The position numbers were made by a program, and so were the translations under genes. A DNA stretch of 64,000 nt from Actinomyces oris (GTDB lineage: Bacteria; Actinomycetota; Actinomycetes; Actinomycetales; Actinomycetaceae), in assembly GCF_001553935.1 (NCBI RefSeq), contig NZ_CP014232.1:1860001-1924000 (forward strand), in the 5' to 3' direction. Of this stretch, positions 17,340 to 24,978 are shown one piece after another. Positions within the stretch are counted from its first letter, which is position 1; each line of letters begins with the position of its first letter. Under the pieces are notes generated by a model. It searched no databases. It saw only the letters and a list, made by a program, of their open reading frames with translations, and was not told where the DNA came from.

Positions 17340-18059
17340 TCAGGAGAAGAGCAGGTCGACCAGGATGTTGACCGAGTTCCACAGGGACTGGCCCTTGGAG
17401 CGGGAGTACTCGGTATAGACGATGTGCACCGGGAACTCGCGCCAGGGCATGCCGGTGGCACCGATCTTGCGAATGATCTCGCTGGCGTGCGCCATCCGGT
17501 TCTGCTTGAGGTCGAGCTGCTCCAGGACGTCGCGGCGGATCACCCGCAGGCCGTTGTGGGCGTCGGTCAGGCGCATGCCGGAGGTGTGCGAGCTGACGGC
17601 CGCCGCTGTGCGCAGGACGAGTCGCTTGAGCCAGCCCACCGGGGACGGGCCCTCGAGGAAGCGTGAGCCCAGGACGACGGCGAGATCCTCGTCGCGCGCC
17701 GCGGCGACCATGGCGGCGGCATCGGTGGGGGAGTGCTGGCCGTCGGCGTCGAAGGTGACGACGTAGTCGGCATTGGTCTTCTCCAGGACGTAGGAGAAGC
17801 CCGTCTGCAGCGCTGCGCCCTGGCCGAGGTTGATCGGGTGGCGCACCACGACGGCCCCCGCGGCCGCGGCCTCCCGGGCCGAGGCGTCCTTGGAGCCGTC
17901 ATCGACGACGACGACATAGGGGAAGATGGTGCGAGCCTGGGAGATGACCTCGCGCACGACGGTCGCCTCGTTGTACAGGGGGATGACGAGCCAGGTGTCG
18001 GTGACCGGGGACACCGGGGTGGGCTCCCCGGTCTGCGTTGCGGTGGAGGTAGTCACCAC
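17340..18059 (-). CDS. DPM/GtrB-type GT2 glycosyltransferase
   Basis: A 239-residue GT-A transferase with VIPLYNEATVVREV, VVVDDGSKD, INLGQGAALQTGF, VTFDADGQHSP (DxD) and GSRFLEG. It belongs to the polyprenyl-phosphate sugar synthase group, which transfers a hexose from a nucleotide donor to a lipid phosphate carrier. Donor and product are unknown. It has no C-terminal membrane helices of its own, which fits co-transcription with the DUF2304 gene 23 bp downstream. Two GTG codons in tandem (18059 and 18056): AAGAAT lies six bases before the second, so the true start may be 18056. Confidence 0.85.
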   Translation of the reverse strand: MVTTSTATQTGEPTPVSPVTDTWLVIPLYNEATVVREVISQARTIFPYVVVVDDGSKDASAREAAAAGAVVVRHPINLGQGAALQTGFSYVLEKTNADYVVTFDADGQHSPTDAAAMVAAARDEDLAVVLGSRFLEGPSPVGWLKRLVLRTAAAVSSHTSGMRLTDAHNGLRVIRRDVLEQLDLKQNRMAHASEIIRKIGATGMPWREFPVHIVYTEYSRSKGQSLWNSVNILVDLLFS

Positions 18060-18308
18060 CGCATTCTTGCACGCGAAGATGGGGCGCCAGCCCTCTTGCG
18101 GGAGGCGGAGGCGGTCGGCGTTGGTGGGGTAGGTCTCCTTCGGGGCGTGCCCAGGCGTCGTCTCATGAGGATCAGTCCCCTAGGATGGGGCAGGTCGTGC
18201 AGCGCCGCCGCCTCGGGCGACCGGAGCGGCACGGCTTCCGGCAGCCACCAGGCTGCCCGGACTCATTCGATCGTCAGGGCGGTGCGAGCCGCCCGCACAG
18301 GAGTCGCC
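18060..18308. promoter_or_regulatory. Divergent intergenic region
   Basis: About 250 bp between the minus-strand GT2 gene and the wbpD-like gene. On the plus strand TAGGAT at 18181-18186 is a plausible -10 that would give a leader of roughly 115 bases; no in-frame start fits a leaderless arrangement. No gene is seen. Confidence 0.35.
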
Positions 18309-18965
18309 GTGGCCACCCGCATCGCCCCGTCCGCCGATGTCTCCGAGGAAGCCGTGCTCGGAGAGGGCACCAGCATCTGGCACCTCGCACAGGTCCGTGA
18401 GCACGCCGTCCTCGGACGGGACTGCATCGTGGGGCGCGGCGCCTACATCGGTGAGGGCGTCGTCATGGGGGACAGCTGCAAGGTGCAGAACTACGCCCTG
18501 GTCTACGAGCCGGCCCGCCTGGCCGACGGGGTCTTCATCGGTCCGGCGGTCACGCTGACCAACGACCACTTCCCCCGGGCCGTCAACCCCGACGGCTCGC
18601 TCAAGTCGGCCGCCGACTGGGAGCCCGTGGGAGTCACCATCGAGCAGGGCGCATCGATCGGCGCCCGCGCCGTGTGCGTTGCCCCGGTGCGCATCGGGGC
18701 CTGGGCCACGGTGGCCGCCGGCGCCGTGGTCACCAAGGACGTCCCCGCCCACGCCCTGGTCGCCGGAGTCCCTGCCCGCCGCATCGGCTGGGTCGGGCGC
18801 GCCGGCGAGCCCCTCACCCCCGCCGACCCCGGCCCCGACGGCGCCCCGCGCTGGCGCTGCCCCGTCACCGGGACCCTGTACGAGCAGTTCGATGCCGAGC
18901 CCGCTGCCGGGTCCGGCGCGCAGTCCAGCTCCGAATCCACCACCATCCGAGAGGTCACCCACTGA
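18309..18965 (+). CDS. WbpD/WlbB-like sugar N-acetyltransferase
   Basis: A 218-residue left-handed beta-helix acyltransferase: repeated hexapeptide turns from IAPSADVSEEAVLGEGTSIW through CIVGRGAYIGEGVVMG to IGAWATVAAGAVVTKDVPAHALVAGVPARRIGWV. GTSIWHLAQVREHAVLGRDC, KVQNYALVYEPARL and the TLTNDHFPRAV segment match WbpD/WlbB, which acetylate the 3-amino group of UDP-2-acetamido-3-amino-2,3-dideoxy-glucuronate. The aminotransferase gene overlaps its stop by one base and the dehydrogenase gene follows, as in wbp and wlb loci. GTG 18309 was chosen because the helix starts there and AGGAG lies five bases upstream; GTG 18282 is an alternative. Reaction assignment rests on sequence memory plus context. 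Confidence 0.8.
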   Translation: MATRIAPSADVSEEAVLGEGTSIWHLAQVREHAVLGRDCIVGRGAYIGEGVVMGDSCKVQNYALVYEPARLADGVFIGPAVTLTNDHFPRAVNPDGSLKSAADWEPVGVTIEQGASIGARAVCVAPVRIGAWATVAAGAVVTKDVPAHALVAGVPARRIGWVGRAGEPLTPADPGPDGAPRWRCPVTGTLYEQFDAEPAAGSGAQSSSESTTIREVTH

Positions 18966-20098
18966 TGTCACGCGAGTTCATCCCAGCAGCCAAGCCGATC
19001 ATCGGGCAGGAGGAGCGCGACGCCGTCGACGCCGTCCTCACCTCGGGCATGGTCGTCCAGGGGCCCCAGGTCAAGGCCTTCGAGGAGGAGTTCTCCGCCC
19101 AGGTCGTCGACGGCGTCCACTGCGTGGCCGTCAACTCCGGCACCTCGGCCCAGCACGTGGCCACCCTGGCCAGCGAGCTCCAGGAGCGCGCCGGCGGGGC
19201 CCCAGAGGTCATCGTCCCCTCCTTCACCTTCGCCGCCACCGGCAACTCGGTGGCCATCAGCGGCGCCGTGCCGGTCTTCGCCGACATCGACCCGGTGACC
19301 TTCACCCTCGACCCCGCCAGCATCGAGGCCTCCATCACCGAGCGCACGGCGGCCATCGAGGTGGTCCACCTCTACGGTCTGCCCGCCAACATGCCGGAGA
19401 TCCTCGCCATCGCCGAGCGCCACGGCCTGGCCGTCTTCGAGGACTGCGCCCAGGCGCACGGCGCCGCCATCGACGGCAAGCCCGTGGGCACCTTCGGAGC
19501 CTGGGGCTCCTTCTCCTTCTACCCCACCAAGAACATGACCAGCCTCGAGGGCGGCATGATCACCACGGCCGACGCCGAGCTGGCCCGCCGCTGCCGCCTC
19601 ATCCGCAACCAGGGCATGGAGCAGCAGTACGCCAACGAGCTGGTGGGCCTCAACAACCGCATGACGGACGTGGCCGCCGCCGTCGGCCGTGTCCAGCTGA
19701 CCAAGCTGGCAGGCTGGACCACTGCCCGCCAGGCCAACGCCGCGCGCCTCAACGAGCTGCTGGCGGGCGTCGACGGCGTCGTCACCCCCTTCATCCCCGA
19801 GGGCTACACGCACGTCTACCACCAGTACACGATCCGCCTCGAGGGGGCCACGGGCGCCGAGCGCGACGCCGTCCAGGCCGCCCTGCGCGAGGAGTGGCAG
19901 GTCGGCAGCGGCGTCTACTACCCGATCCCCAACCACCGTCTGGCCTCCCTGGCCCACTACGCCGAGGGCCTCGAGCTGCCCGGCACCGAGAAGGCCGCCC
20001 GCGAGTGCCTCTCCCTGCCGGTCCACCCCTCCTTGAGCGAGGCGGACCTGGAGCGCATCGGCCAGGCCGTGGCCGCCACCGTCAAGGCAGGTGCCTGA
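18965..20098 (+). CDS. DegT/DnrJ/EryC1-family sugar aminotransferase (WbpE/WlbC-like)
   Basis: A 377-residue PLP enzyme. FIPAAKPIIGQEERDAV opens the family fold, NSGTSAQHVA binds the phosphate, FEDCAQAHGA holds the PLP Asp, and the Schiff-base lysine is about Lys189 in FYPTKNMTSLEGGMI. WbpE-type enzymes put an amino group on C3 of UDP-2-acetamido-3-keto-glucuronate using glutamate. The start ATG overlaps the stop of the acetyltransferase gene (TGATG), so the two are translationally coupled, and the dehydrogenase that would make its keto substrate begins one base after its stop. Family certain; substrate inferred from neighbours. Confidence 0.88.
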   Translation: MSREFIPAAKPIIGQEERDAVDAVLTSGMVVQGPQVKAFEEEFSAQVVDGVHCVAVNSGTSAQHVATLASELQERAGGAPEVIVPSFTFAATGNSVAISGAVPVFADIDPVTFTLDPASIEASITERTAAIEVVHLYGLPANMPEILAIAERHGLAVFEDCAQAHGAAIDGKPVGTFGAWGSFSFYPTKNMTSLEGGMITTADAELARRCRLIRNQGMEQQYANELVGLNNRMTDVAAAVGRVQLTKLAGWTTARQANAARLNELLAGVDGVVTPFIPEGYTHVYHQYTIRLEGATGAERDAVQAALREEWQVGSGVYYPIPNHRLASLAHYAEGLELPGTEKAARECLSLPVHPSLSEADLERIGQAVAATVKAGA

Positions 20099-20099
20099 C

Positions 20100-21167
20100 A
20101 TGAGCGAGAACGTCGCCCTCGACGGGCAGGCCACCACCGCGCTTCCCGAGGTCCACTACCTCACCGACAAGGGCACGGCGGACAACCCGTTGCGCGTGGG
20201 CCTCATCGGCCTGGGCTCCATGGGACGCCACCACGCCCGGGTCATCCGTGCCACCGAGGGCATGGATCTCGTGGCCGTGGCCGATCCCGGCGGCGACCGC
20301 TTCGGTGTGGCCGGAGAGTTGCCGGTCCTGCCCGATATCCACGCCCTCATCGACGCCGGGCTGGACGCCGCCATGGTGGCCGTCCCCACCGTCTACCACG
20401 AGGACGTCGCCCTGGCCCTGGCCGAGGCGGGCGTGCACACCATGGTGGAGAAGCCCATCGCCCACGACGCCGCAGCGGGCCGCCGCGTGGCCGCCGCCTT
20501 CGCCGAGCGGGGCCTGGTGGGCGCCGTCGGCTACGTGGAGCGCTGCAACCCCGCCCTGCGGGCCCTGCGCGAGCGCCTCGACGCCGGCGAGCTCGGTGCG
20601 GTCTACCAGGTCCTCACCCGCCGCCAGGGCCCCTTCCCGGCCCGTATCAGCGACGTCGGCGTCGTCAAGGACCTGGCCACCCACGACATCGACCTCACCG
20701 CCTGGGTCGCCGGCGCCCGCTACACCTCCGTGGCCGCGCAGGTCACGCACCGCTCCGGCCGCCAGAACGAGGACATGATGGTGGCCACCGGTCTGCTGGA
20801 GGGCGGCATCGTCGTCAGCCACCAGGTCAACTGGCTCACACCCTTCAAGGAGCGCGTCACGATCGTCACCGGGGAGAAGGGCGCCTTCGTGGCGGACACC
20901 CTCACCGGGGACCTCACCTTCCACGCCAACGGCACCGTGGCCTCCACCTGGGACCAGGTCGCCGCCTTCCGGGGGGTCAGCGAGGGCGATGTCATCCGCT
21001 ACGCGATCCCCAAGCGCGAGCCGCTGGCCCTGGAGCAGGAGAACTTCCGCGACGCCGTGCGCGGCGTGGCCCAGCGCCACGTCACCATGGCCGAGGGCGT
21101 GGCCACGCTCGACGTCGTCGAGGCGGTCCTGACCTCGGCGAGCGAGAATCGGACGGTCACTTTGTGA
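20100..21167 (+). CDS. Gfo/Idh/MocA-family dehydrogenase (WbpB/WlbA-like)
   Basis: A 355-residue oxidoreductase. The Rossmann motif GLIGLGSMGRHH is near residue 38, the family EKP triad at residues 117-119 (MVEKPIAHD), then GYVERCNPALRALRE and DLATHDIDL with the catalytic-type His and Asp. WbpB/WlbA oxidise C3 of UDP-GlcNAc-uronate with NAD. Placement directly after the aminotransferase and acetyltransferase genes supports that role. ATG 20100 follows the previous stop by one base; GTG 20091 would overlap it by eight bases. The first 30 residues before the Rossmann fold are unusually long. Confidence 0.86.
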   Translation: MSENVALDGQATTALPEVHYLTDKGTADNPLRVGLIGLGSMGRHHARVIRATEGMDLVAVADPGGDRFGVAGELPVLPDIHALIDAGLDAAMVAVPTVYHEDVALALAEAGVHTMVEKPIAHDAAAGRRVAAAFAERGLVGAVGYVERCNPALRALRERLDAGELGAVYQVLTRRQGPFPARISDVGVVKDLATHDIDLTAWVAGARYTSVAAQVTHRSGRQNEDMMVATGLLEGGIVVSHQVNWLTPFKERVTIVTGEKGAFVADTLTGDLTFHANGTVASTWDQVAAFRGVSEGDVIRYAIPKREPLALEQENFRDAVRGVAQRHVTMAEGVATLDVVEAVLTSASENRTVTL

Positions 21168-22555
21168 GTGGCTCCGCCAAGGGCGCCGCAGGCGATCCTG
21201 CGGCGCCCACCTCAGGCGGCTTGATCGGGCGGGTTCGCCGCCGCGTGTCGGCGCTTCTGGAGTCCTCGCCGTTGCTGGGGCACGTGCTGACCCTCGTCAC
21301 CGGGACGGCTGTGGCCCAGGTGGTCAGCTTCGGCATGTCGATCGTGCTGGCGCGCATCTACACACCTCGTGACCTGGGACTGATGGCGATCTACACCTCT
21401 GTCGCGGGAATCCTCGTCGCGGTGGCGGCACTGCGCTACGACATGACGATCATGCTCCCCAAGAAGGAGCCCGAGGCCCTGAGCGTGGCCCGCTTGGGAC
21501 TGGTGTGCATCGCTGTCGTCTCGCTGCTGGCGACGGTGGCGGCTTTCCCCCTGCACGGTCTGGTCACCCGGTGGTGGGGGCATGAGGTCGCCTTGTGGAT
21601 GCCCTTGGTGGGTCTGACCACCTTCCTCATGTCGGGGGTGGAGCTGTTCAAGTTCTGGTTCAACCGCTCCAGCAACTACCGCGCCATCGCCATCAACCAG
21701 GCCGAGCAGCAGATCGGCGTCAACGTCGGCCAGGTCGGCCTCGGCCTCGCGGGAATGGGGGGGATGGCCGGCCTGATGCTGGGCTTCACCGCCGGCCAGG
21801 TCTTCGCCTTCGGAAATCTGGGACGCCAGGCCAAGGAGCTGTGGCGCCCACTGCCCCAGGAGGCGCCGTCCCTGAGGTGGGTGGCCCGCCGCTACCGGCG
21901 CATGCCGCTGCTCAACGGCCCCAACGCCCTGGCGGACGCCCTGCGCCTCAACGGCATCCAGCTGCTCATCGCGAACTACTCGGTCTCCGCGCTGGGCCAG
22001 TTCCAGACGGCCTGGCGCTACCTGGACGCACCACTCATCCTCATCAACGGCGCGGTGGCCAAGGTCTTCTTCCAGAAGCTCTCCACGATCGAGCCCGGTC
22101 AGATGAGGCCGTTGGTGCGGGTCACCATCAAGCGGGCGGTCCTGATCGGCATCGTCCCCTTCGCGCTCATCTACGTGCTCTCGCCGTGGCTCTTCCCGTT
22201 CCTCCTCGGAGCCAGATGGGCCGACTCCGGGAGCTTCGCGAGGGCCCTGACCCCGTGGCTGTTCATGCTGCTCATCACCTCGCCGATCTCCAACCTGTTC
22301 GTCGTCACCGAGCACCAGGACTGGATGCTGGGTTTCGCCCTGCTCTACACCGCCGCGCCCCTGGCCTGGCTGCACTGGTCGCCGCTGGAGGTCATGCCCA
22401 CCTGCTACGTGCTGGGTCTCATGATGGCGGGTCTGCTGGTGCTCAACGCTTTGCTGGCCGACTACGCGGCCAAGCAGTTCGACGCACACGGGTCCGCCCG
22501 GACCGGAAGGAGACATGGACATGACTCCCACGAAGCCGATGTCTCAGACGCCTGA
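21164..22555 (+). CDS. Wzx-type lipid-linked oligosaccharide flippase
   Basis: A 463-residue protein with about twelve hydrophobic helices in the polysaccharide-transporter/MATE-like fold; the first core helix is VTGTAVAQVVSFGMSIVLARIYTPRDLG, the usual flippase opening. It would turn undecaprenyl-PP-linked repeat units to the outer face. GTG 21164 overlaps the stop of the dehydrogenase gene by four bases. The hydrophilic C-terminus overlaps the next gene by 41 bases. A dedicated Wzy polymerase is not recognised, though the DUF6541 or DUF6020 proteins downstream are candidates. Confidence 0.85.
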   Translation: MSGSAKGAAGDPAAPTSGGLIGRVRRRVSALLESSPLLGHVLTLVTGTAVAQVVSFGMSIVLARIYTPRDLGLMAIYTSVAGILVAVAALRYDMTIMLPKKEPEALSVARLGLVCIAVVSLLATVAAFPLHGLVTRWWGHEVALWMPLVGLTTFLMSGVELFKFWFNRSSNYRAIAINQAEQQIGVNVGQVGLGLAGMGGMAGLMLGFTAGQVFAFGNLGRQAKELWRPLPQEAPSLRWVARRYRRMPLLNGPNALADALRLNGIQLLIANYSVSALGQFQTAWRYLDAPLILINGAVAKVFFQKLSTIEPGQMRPLVRVTIKRAVLIGIVPFALIYVLSPWLFPFLLGARWADSGSFARALTPWLFMLLITSPISNLFVVTEHQDWMLGFALLYTAAPLAWLHWSPLEVMPTCYVLGLMMAGLLVLNALLADYAAKQFDAHGSARTGRRHGHDSHEADVSDA

Positions 22556-23873
22556 GGTCAGGACGTCCACCGCCCGCGGCTCCCAACCTCTCAGACCGAT
22601 GAGGAGCAGTGACGTGCACGTTGTCTTCACTCCCTCGTGGTACCCGGACCGGAACCGCCCCCACAACGGTTCCTTCTTCCGCGACCAGGCGCGCATGCTT
22701 CAGCGCAGCGGGATGCGAGTGGGCGTCATCGCCCTGGAGCCGGTCTCCTTCTGGCAGGCACGCCGCGAGCTGACGGTGGATGTCGAGGAGGGGATCGTCG
22801 TCGTGCGCGGCACGGTGCCCACGATCCCCAAGGGCGTTCTGCCCGGGGACCGGATGGTGGCTCGCGCGGTGGCCGCCCGAGCGGTACGGCTCTATGAGGA
22901 GACGATTCGCAGCCTGCCTGAATCCTCCAGCAGCGGTGGGGGAGAGTCGGTTCCCGACGTCGTTCACGCCCACTCGGTGTTCACCGGCATCCATGTCGGC
23001 CGCTACGCCGCCGAGCGCTGGGGCGCCGCACTGGCCATCACCGAGCACCGTCCCAGCTCGACGGACCGCAGTGTGCATGGGTGGCGGTACCGGGCTCTGC
23101 GGCGCGACCTGCGACGTGCCCCAGGGCGCGCCGTTGTCTCCACCCCCTTCGCGGAGGTCCTGAGGGACTACTGGCGGCTCGGGGAGTGGAGGAGCATCGC
23201 CCTTCCGGTCAACGACGAGGTCTTCGATGTCCCCAGGCCAGCCAACCAGGATCGGCATGGCGACAACGCCAGGGCCCTGACCGTCTGCCACGTCTCCCAC
23301 CTGGGGCGTAACAAGCGCCCCGAGGAGACCATCCGCGCCGTCGCCCGGCTGGCCCGCGCCGATGTCGCCGCCGGGCGCGAGCCCACACGCCTGCTCCTCG
23401 TCGGAGGGGAGGCCCACGAGATCGAGCCCCTGCGAGAACTGGCTCGGGCCGAGGGCATCGAGCAGACCTCCACCTTCACCGGCCGGGTGCCCCACGACGA
23501 AGTCAGCGGACTCATGGCTTCCAGCGATGTCTTCGTCCTGGCCAGCGAGGTCGAGGCCGGGGGCACCGTCCTGGCCGAGGCCCAGGCTCTGGGGCTGGCT
23601 TGCGTGGCCACGCCCACCTGGGCAGGACGATTCATGGTCGAGCCCGAGACCGGCGTCGTCCTGCCCGCCGCGGCCCAGGTCAGCGACGACGCCCTCGTGT
23701 CCGCCCTGACCGAGGCGCTCACCCACGTGACTGACTCCATCCGCGCTGGGGGCTACCGCCCCGAGACCATCCGGGCCCGCGCCCGCCAGCGGTTCGGGGA
23801 GGCCACCTTCGTCAGGGCCTGCCGAGAGCTCTACGAGCAGGCGCGCGGCGAGATCACCGGGAGTGCACGCTGA
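22515..23873 (+). CDS. GT4-type glycosyltransferase
   Basis: A 452-residue GT-B transferase. After 33 disordered residues the N-lobe starts VHVVFTPSWYPDRNRPHNGSFFRDQARML; VVHAHSVFTG follows; the C-lobe has VCHVSHLGRNKRPEETIRA, LLLVGGEAHE and SDVFVLASEVEAGGTVLAEAQALG. The last segment replaces the usual E-x(7)-E with E-x-E-A-G-G-T-V-L-A-E, still giving the nucleotide-binding glutamates. Start ATG 22515 has GGAAGGAG three bases upstream and lies within the flippase gene. The 3' end overlaps the convergent GT4 gene by 20 bp. Donor and linkage unknown. Confidence 0.85.
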   Translation: MDMTPTKPMSQTPEVRTSTARGSQPLRPMRSSDVHVVFTPSWYPDRNRPHNGSFFRDQARMLQRSGMRVGVIALEPVSFWQARRELTVDVEEGIVVVRGTVPTIPKGVLPGDRMVARAVAARAVRLYEETIRSLPESSSSGGGESVPDVVHAHSVFTGIHVGRYAAERWGAALAITEHRPSSTDRSVHGWRYRALRRDLRRAPGRAVVSTPFAEVLRDYWRLGEWRSIALPVNDEVFDVPRPANQDRHGDNARALTVCHVSHLGRNKRPEETIRAVARLARADVAAGREPTRLLLVGGEAHEIEPLRELARAEGIEQTSTFTGRVPHDEVSGLMASSDVFVLASEVEAGGTVLAEAQALGLACVATPTWAGRFMVEPETGVVLPAAAQVSDDALVSALTEALTHVTDSIRAGGYRPETIRARARQRFGEATFVRACRELYEQARGEITGSAR

Positions 23874-24966
23874 TGGCGGCCTCGTAGGCGCGTCCGTAGG
23901 CGCCCGCCACCTCCTCGGGGGAGAAGGCCCGTGGCAGCGTGTCCTGGATGTCCTGGGCCGTCAGCCCCTCGCAACGGTGCATGACGTCGATGACGGCCCT
24001 GGCCCACGTGAGAGGGTCGTCCTGGCTGACGATCTCAGTGACGGAGGGGTCCAGGAAGCTCGTATGCGCGCCGCGGTCGCTGGTGACCACCGGCCGACCC
24101 GCCGCGAGCGCCTCGGCGGCCCCCAGGAAGAAGGTCTCTGCCATCGTCGGCACGAGGAAGAGGTCGTTGACGGACAGAACCTCCCCGACGAGGTCATCGG
24201 GGAGCTGACCGGTCAGCTCCAGATCGACGTTCAGGCTCTGGGCAAGAGCGGTGCAGTGCTCGGCCAGGGGGCCGTCGCCCACCCAGGTCAGTCGGGCGGG
24301 GACACCCAGCTCCGTCAGCGCCGCGACTGTTCTGACCGCCAGGTCCGGACGCTTTCGCTCGATCAGTCCCCCGACTCCCACGATCTGCAGGACGTCCCGC
24401 CCCAGCTGGACGGCCCGACGCTCGGCGGGCCTGCTGGGACGAGTCACTTCATTGGGAACGGTCAGGATCTCGCCGTGAGGGCGGTAGGCCCTCAGGTCGG
24501 CGGCGAGTTGGTCGGAGACGGTGGTGACGACGTCGGGCCTGCGCTCCAGACGCAGCACCACCTGGGCCCCTGCGCGCGCGATCGTGCCGAGAGCGGCCCC
24601 GCCATTGGCCAGTCCCGACCAGTGCTCGGTGTGGAGCCACGGCTCGCGCGGCCGCCTCAGGGCATAGGGCATGAGTGTGGAGATGGCGTGGGTGTGGACG
24701 ATGTCGCTGCCCGCGGTCAGCGTTCCCAGTGCCCGTCTGGCGGCCAGCACCTCATGAGGGCGCGAGGGCGTCATGGGCAGCCGCACGACCGGCACACCCA
24801 TGACGCGAGTACGTCTCGTGCCGTCATCGACGTGAGCGGCGACGAGGTGGACGACCCGGATGTCGTGTCCGGCGGCGGCCATCGAGGCGGCGTGCCGGGC
24901 GACGAAGATGCCCAGTCCTGCGGAGACCTCTGTGGGGAACCAGGTGCTGACGATGGTGACACGCAT
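23854..24966 (-). CDS. GT4-type glycosyltransferase
   Basis: A 370-residue GT-B transferase: N-terminus VTIVSTWFPTEVSAGLGIFVARHAASM, VHTHAISTLMPYALRRP, LHTEHWSG, then GVGGLIERKRPDLAVRTVA, LTWVGDGPLAEHC and NDLFLVPTMAETFFLGAAEALAAGRPVV. The E-T-F-F-L-G-A-A-E stretch carries the E-x(7)-E motif. It follows the asparagine-synthetase-like gene by 12 bp on the same strand with GGGAG upstream of ATG 24966. It meets the plus-strand GT4 gene tail to tail with a 20-bp overlap, leaving no room for a terminator between them. Confidence 0.85.
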   Translation of the reverse strand: MRVTIVSTWFPTEVSAGLGIFVARHAASMAAAGHDIRVVHLVAAHVDDGTRRTRVMGVPVVRLPMTPSRPHEVLAARRALGTLTAGSDIVHTHAISTLMPYALRRPREPWLHTEHWSGLANGGAALGTIARAGAQVVLRLERRPDVVTTVSDQLAADLRAYRPHGEILTVPNEVTRPSRPAERRAVQLGRDVLQIVGVGGLIERKRPDLAVRTVAALTELGVPARLTWVGDGPLAEHCTALAQSLNVDLELTGQLPDDLVGEVLSVNDLFLVPTMAETFFLGAAEALAAGRPVVTSDRGAHTSFLDPSVTEIVSQDDPLTWARAVIDVMHRCEGLTAQDIQDTLPRAFSPEEVAGAYGRAYEAAISVHSR

Positions 24967-24978
24967 GCGTTCGCTCCC

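Noticed and set aside
16903..17382. A longer DUF2304 protein starting at 17382.
   Set aside because: The extra 22 residues overlap the upstream GT2 gene and come before a well-placed ATG with a ribosome binding site.
17733..18308. A long upstream extension of the WbpD-like reading frame.
   Set aside because: It lies opposite the GT2 gene and an intergenic region, is glycine/arginine-rich and has no family match; the beta-helix begins after GTG 18309.
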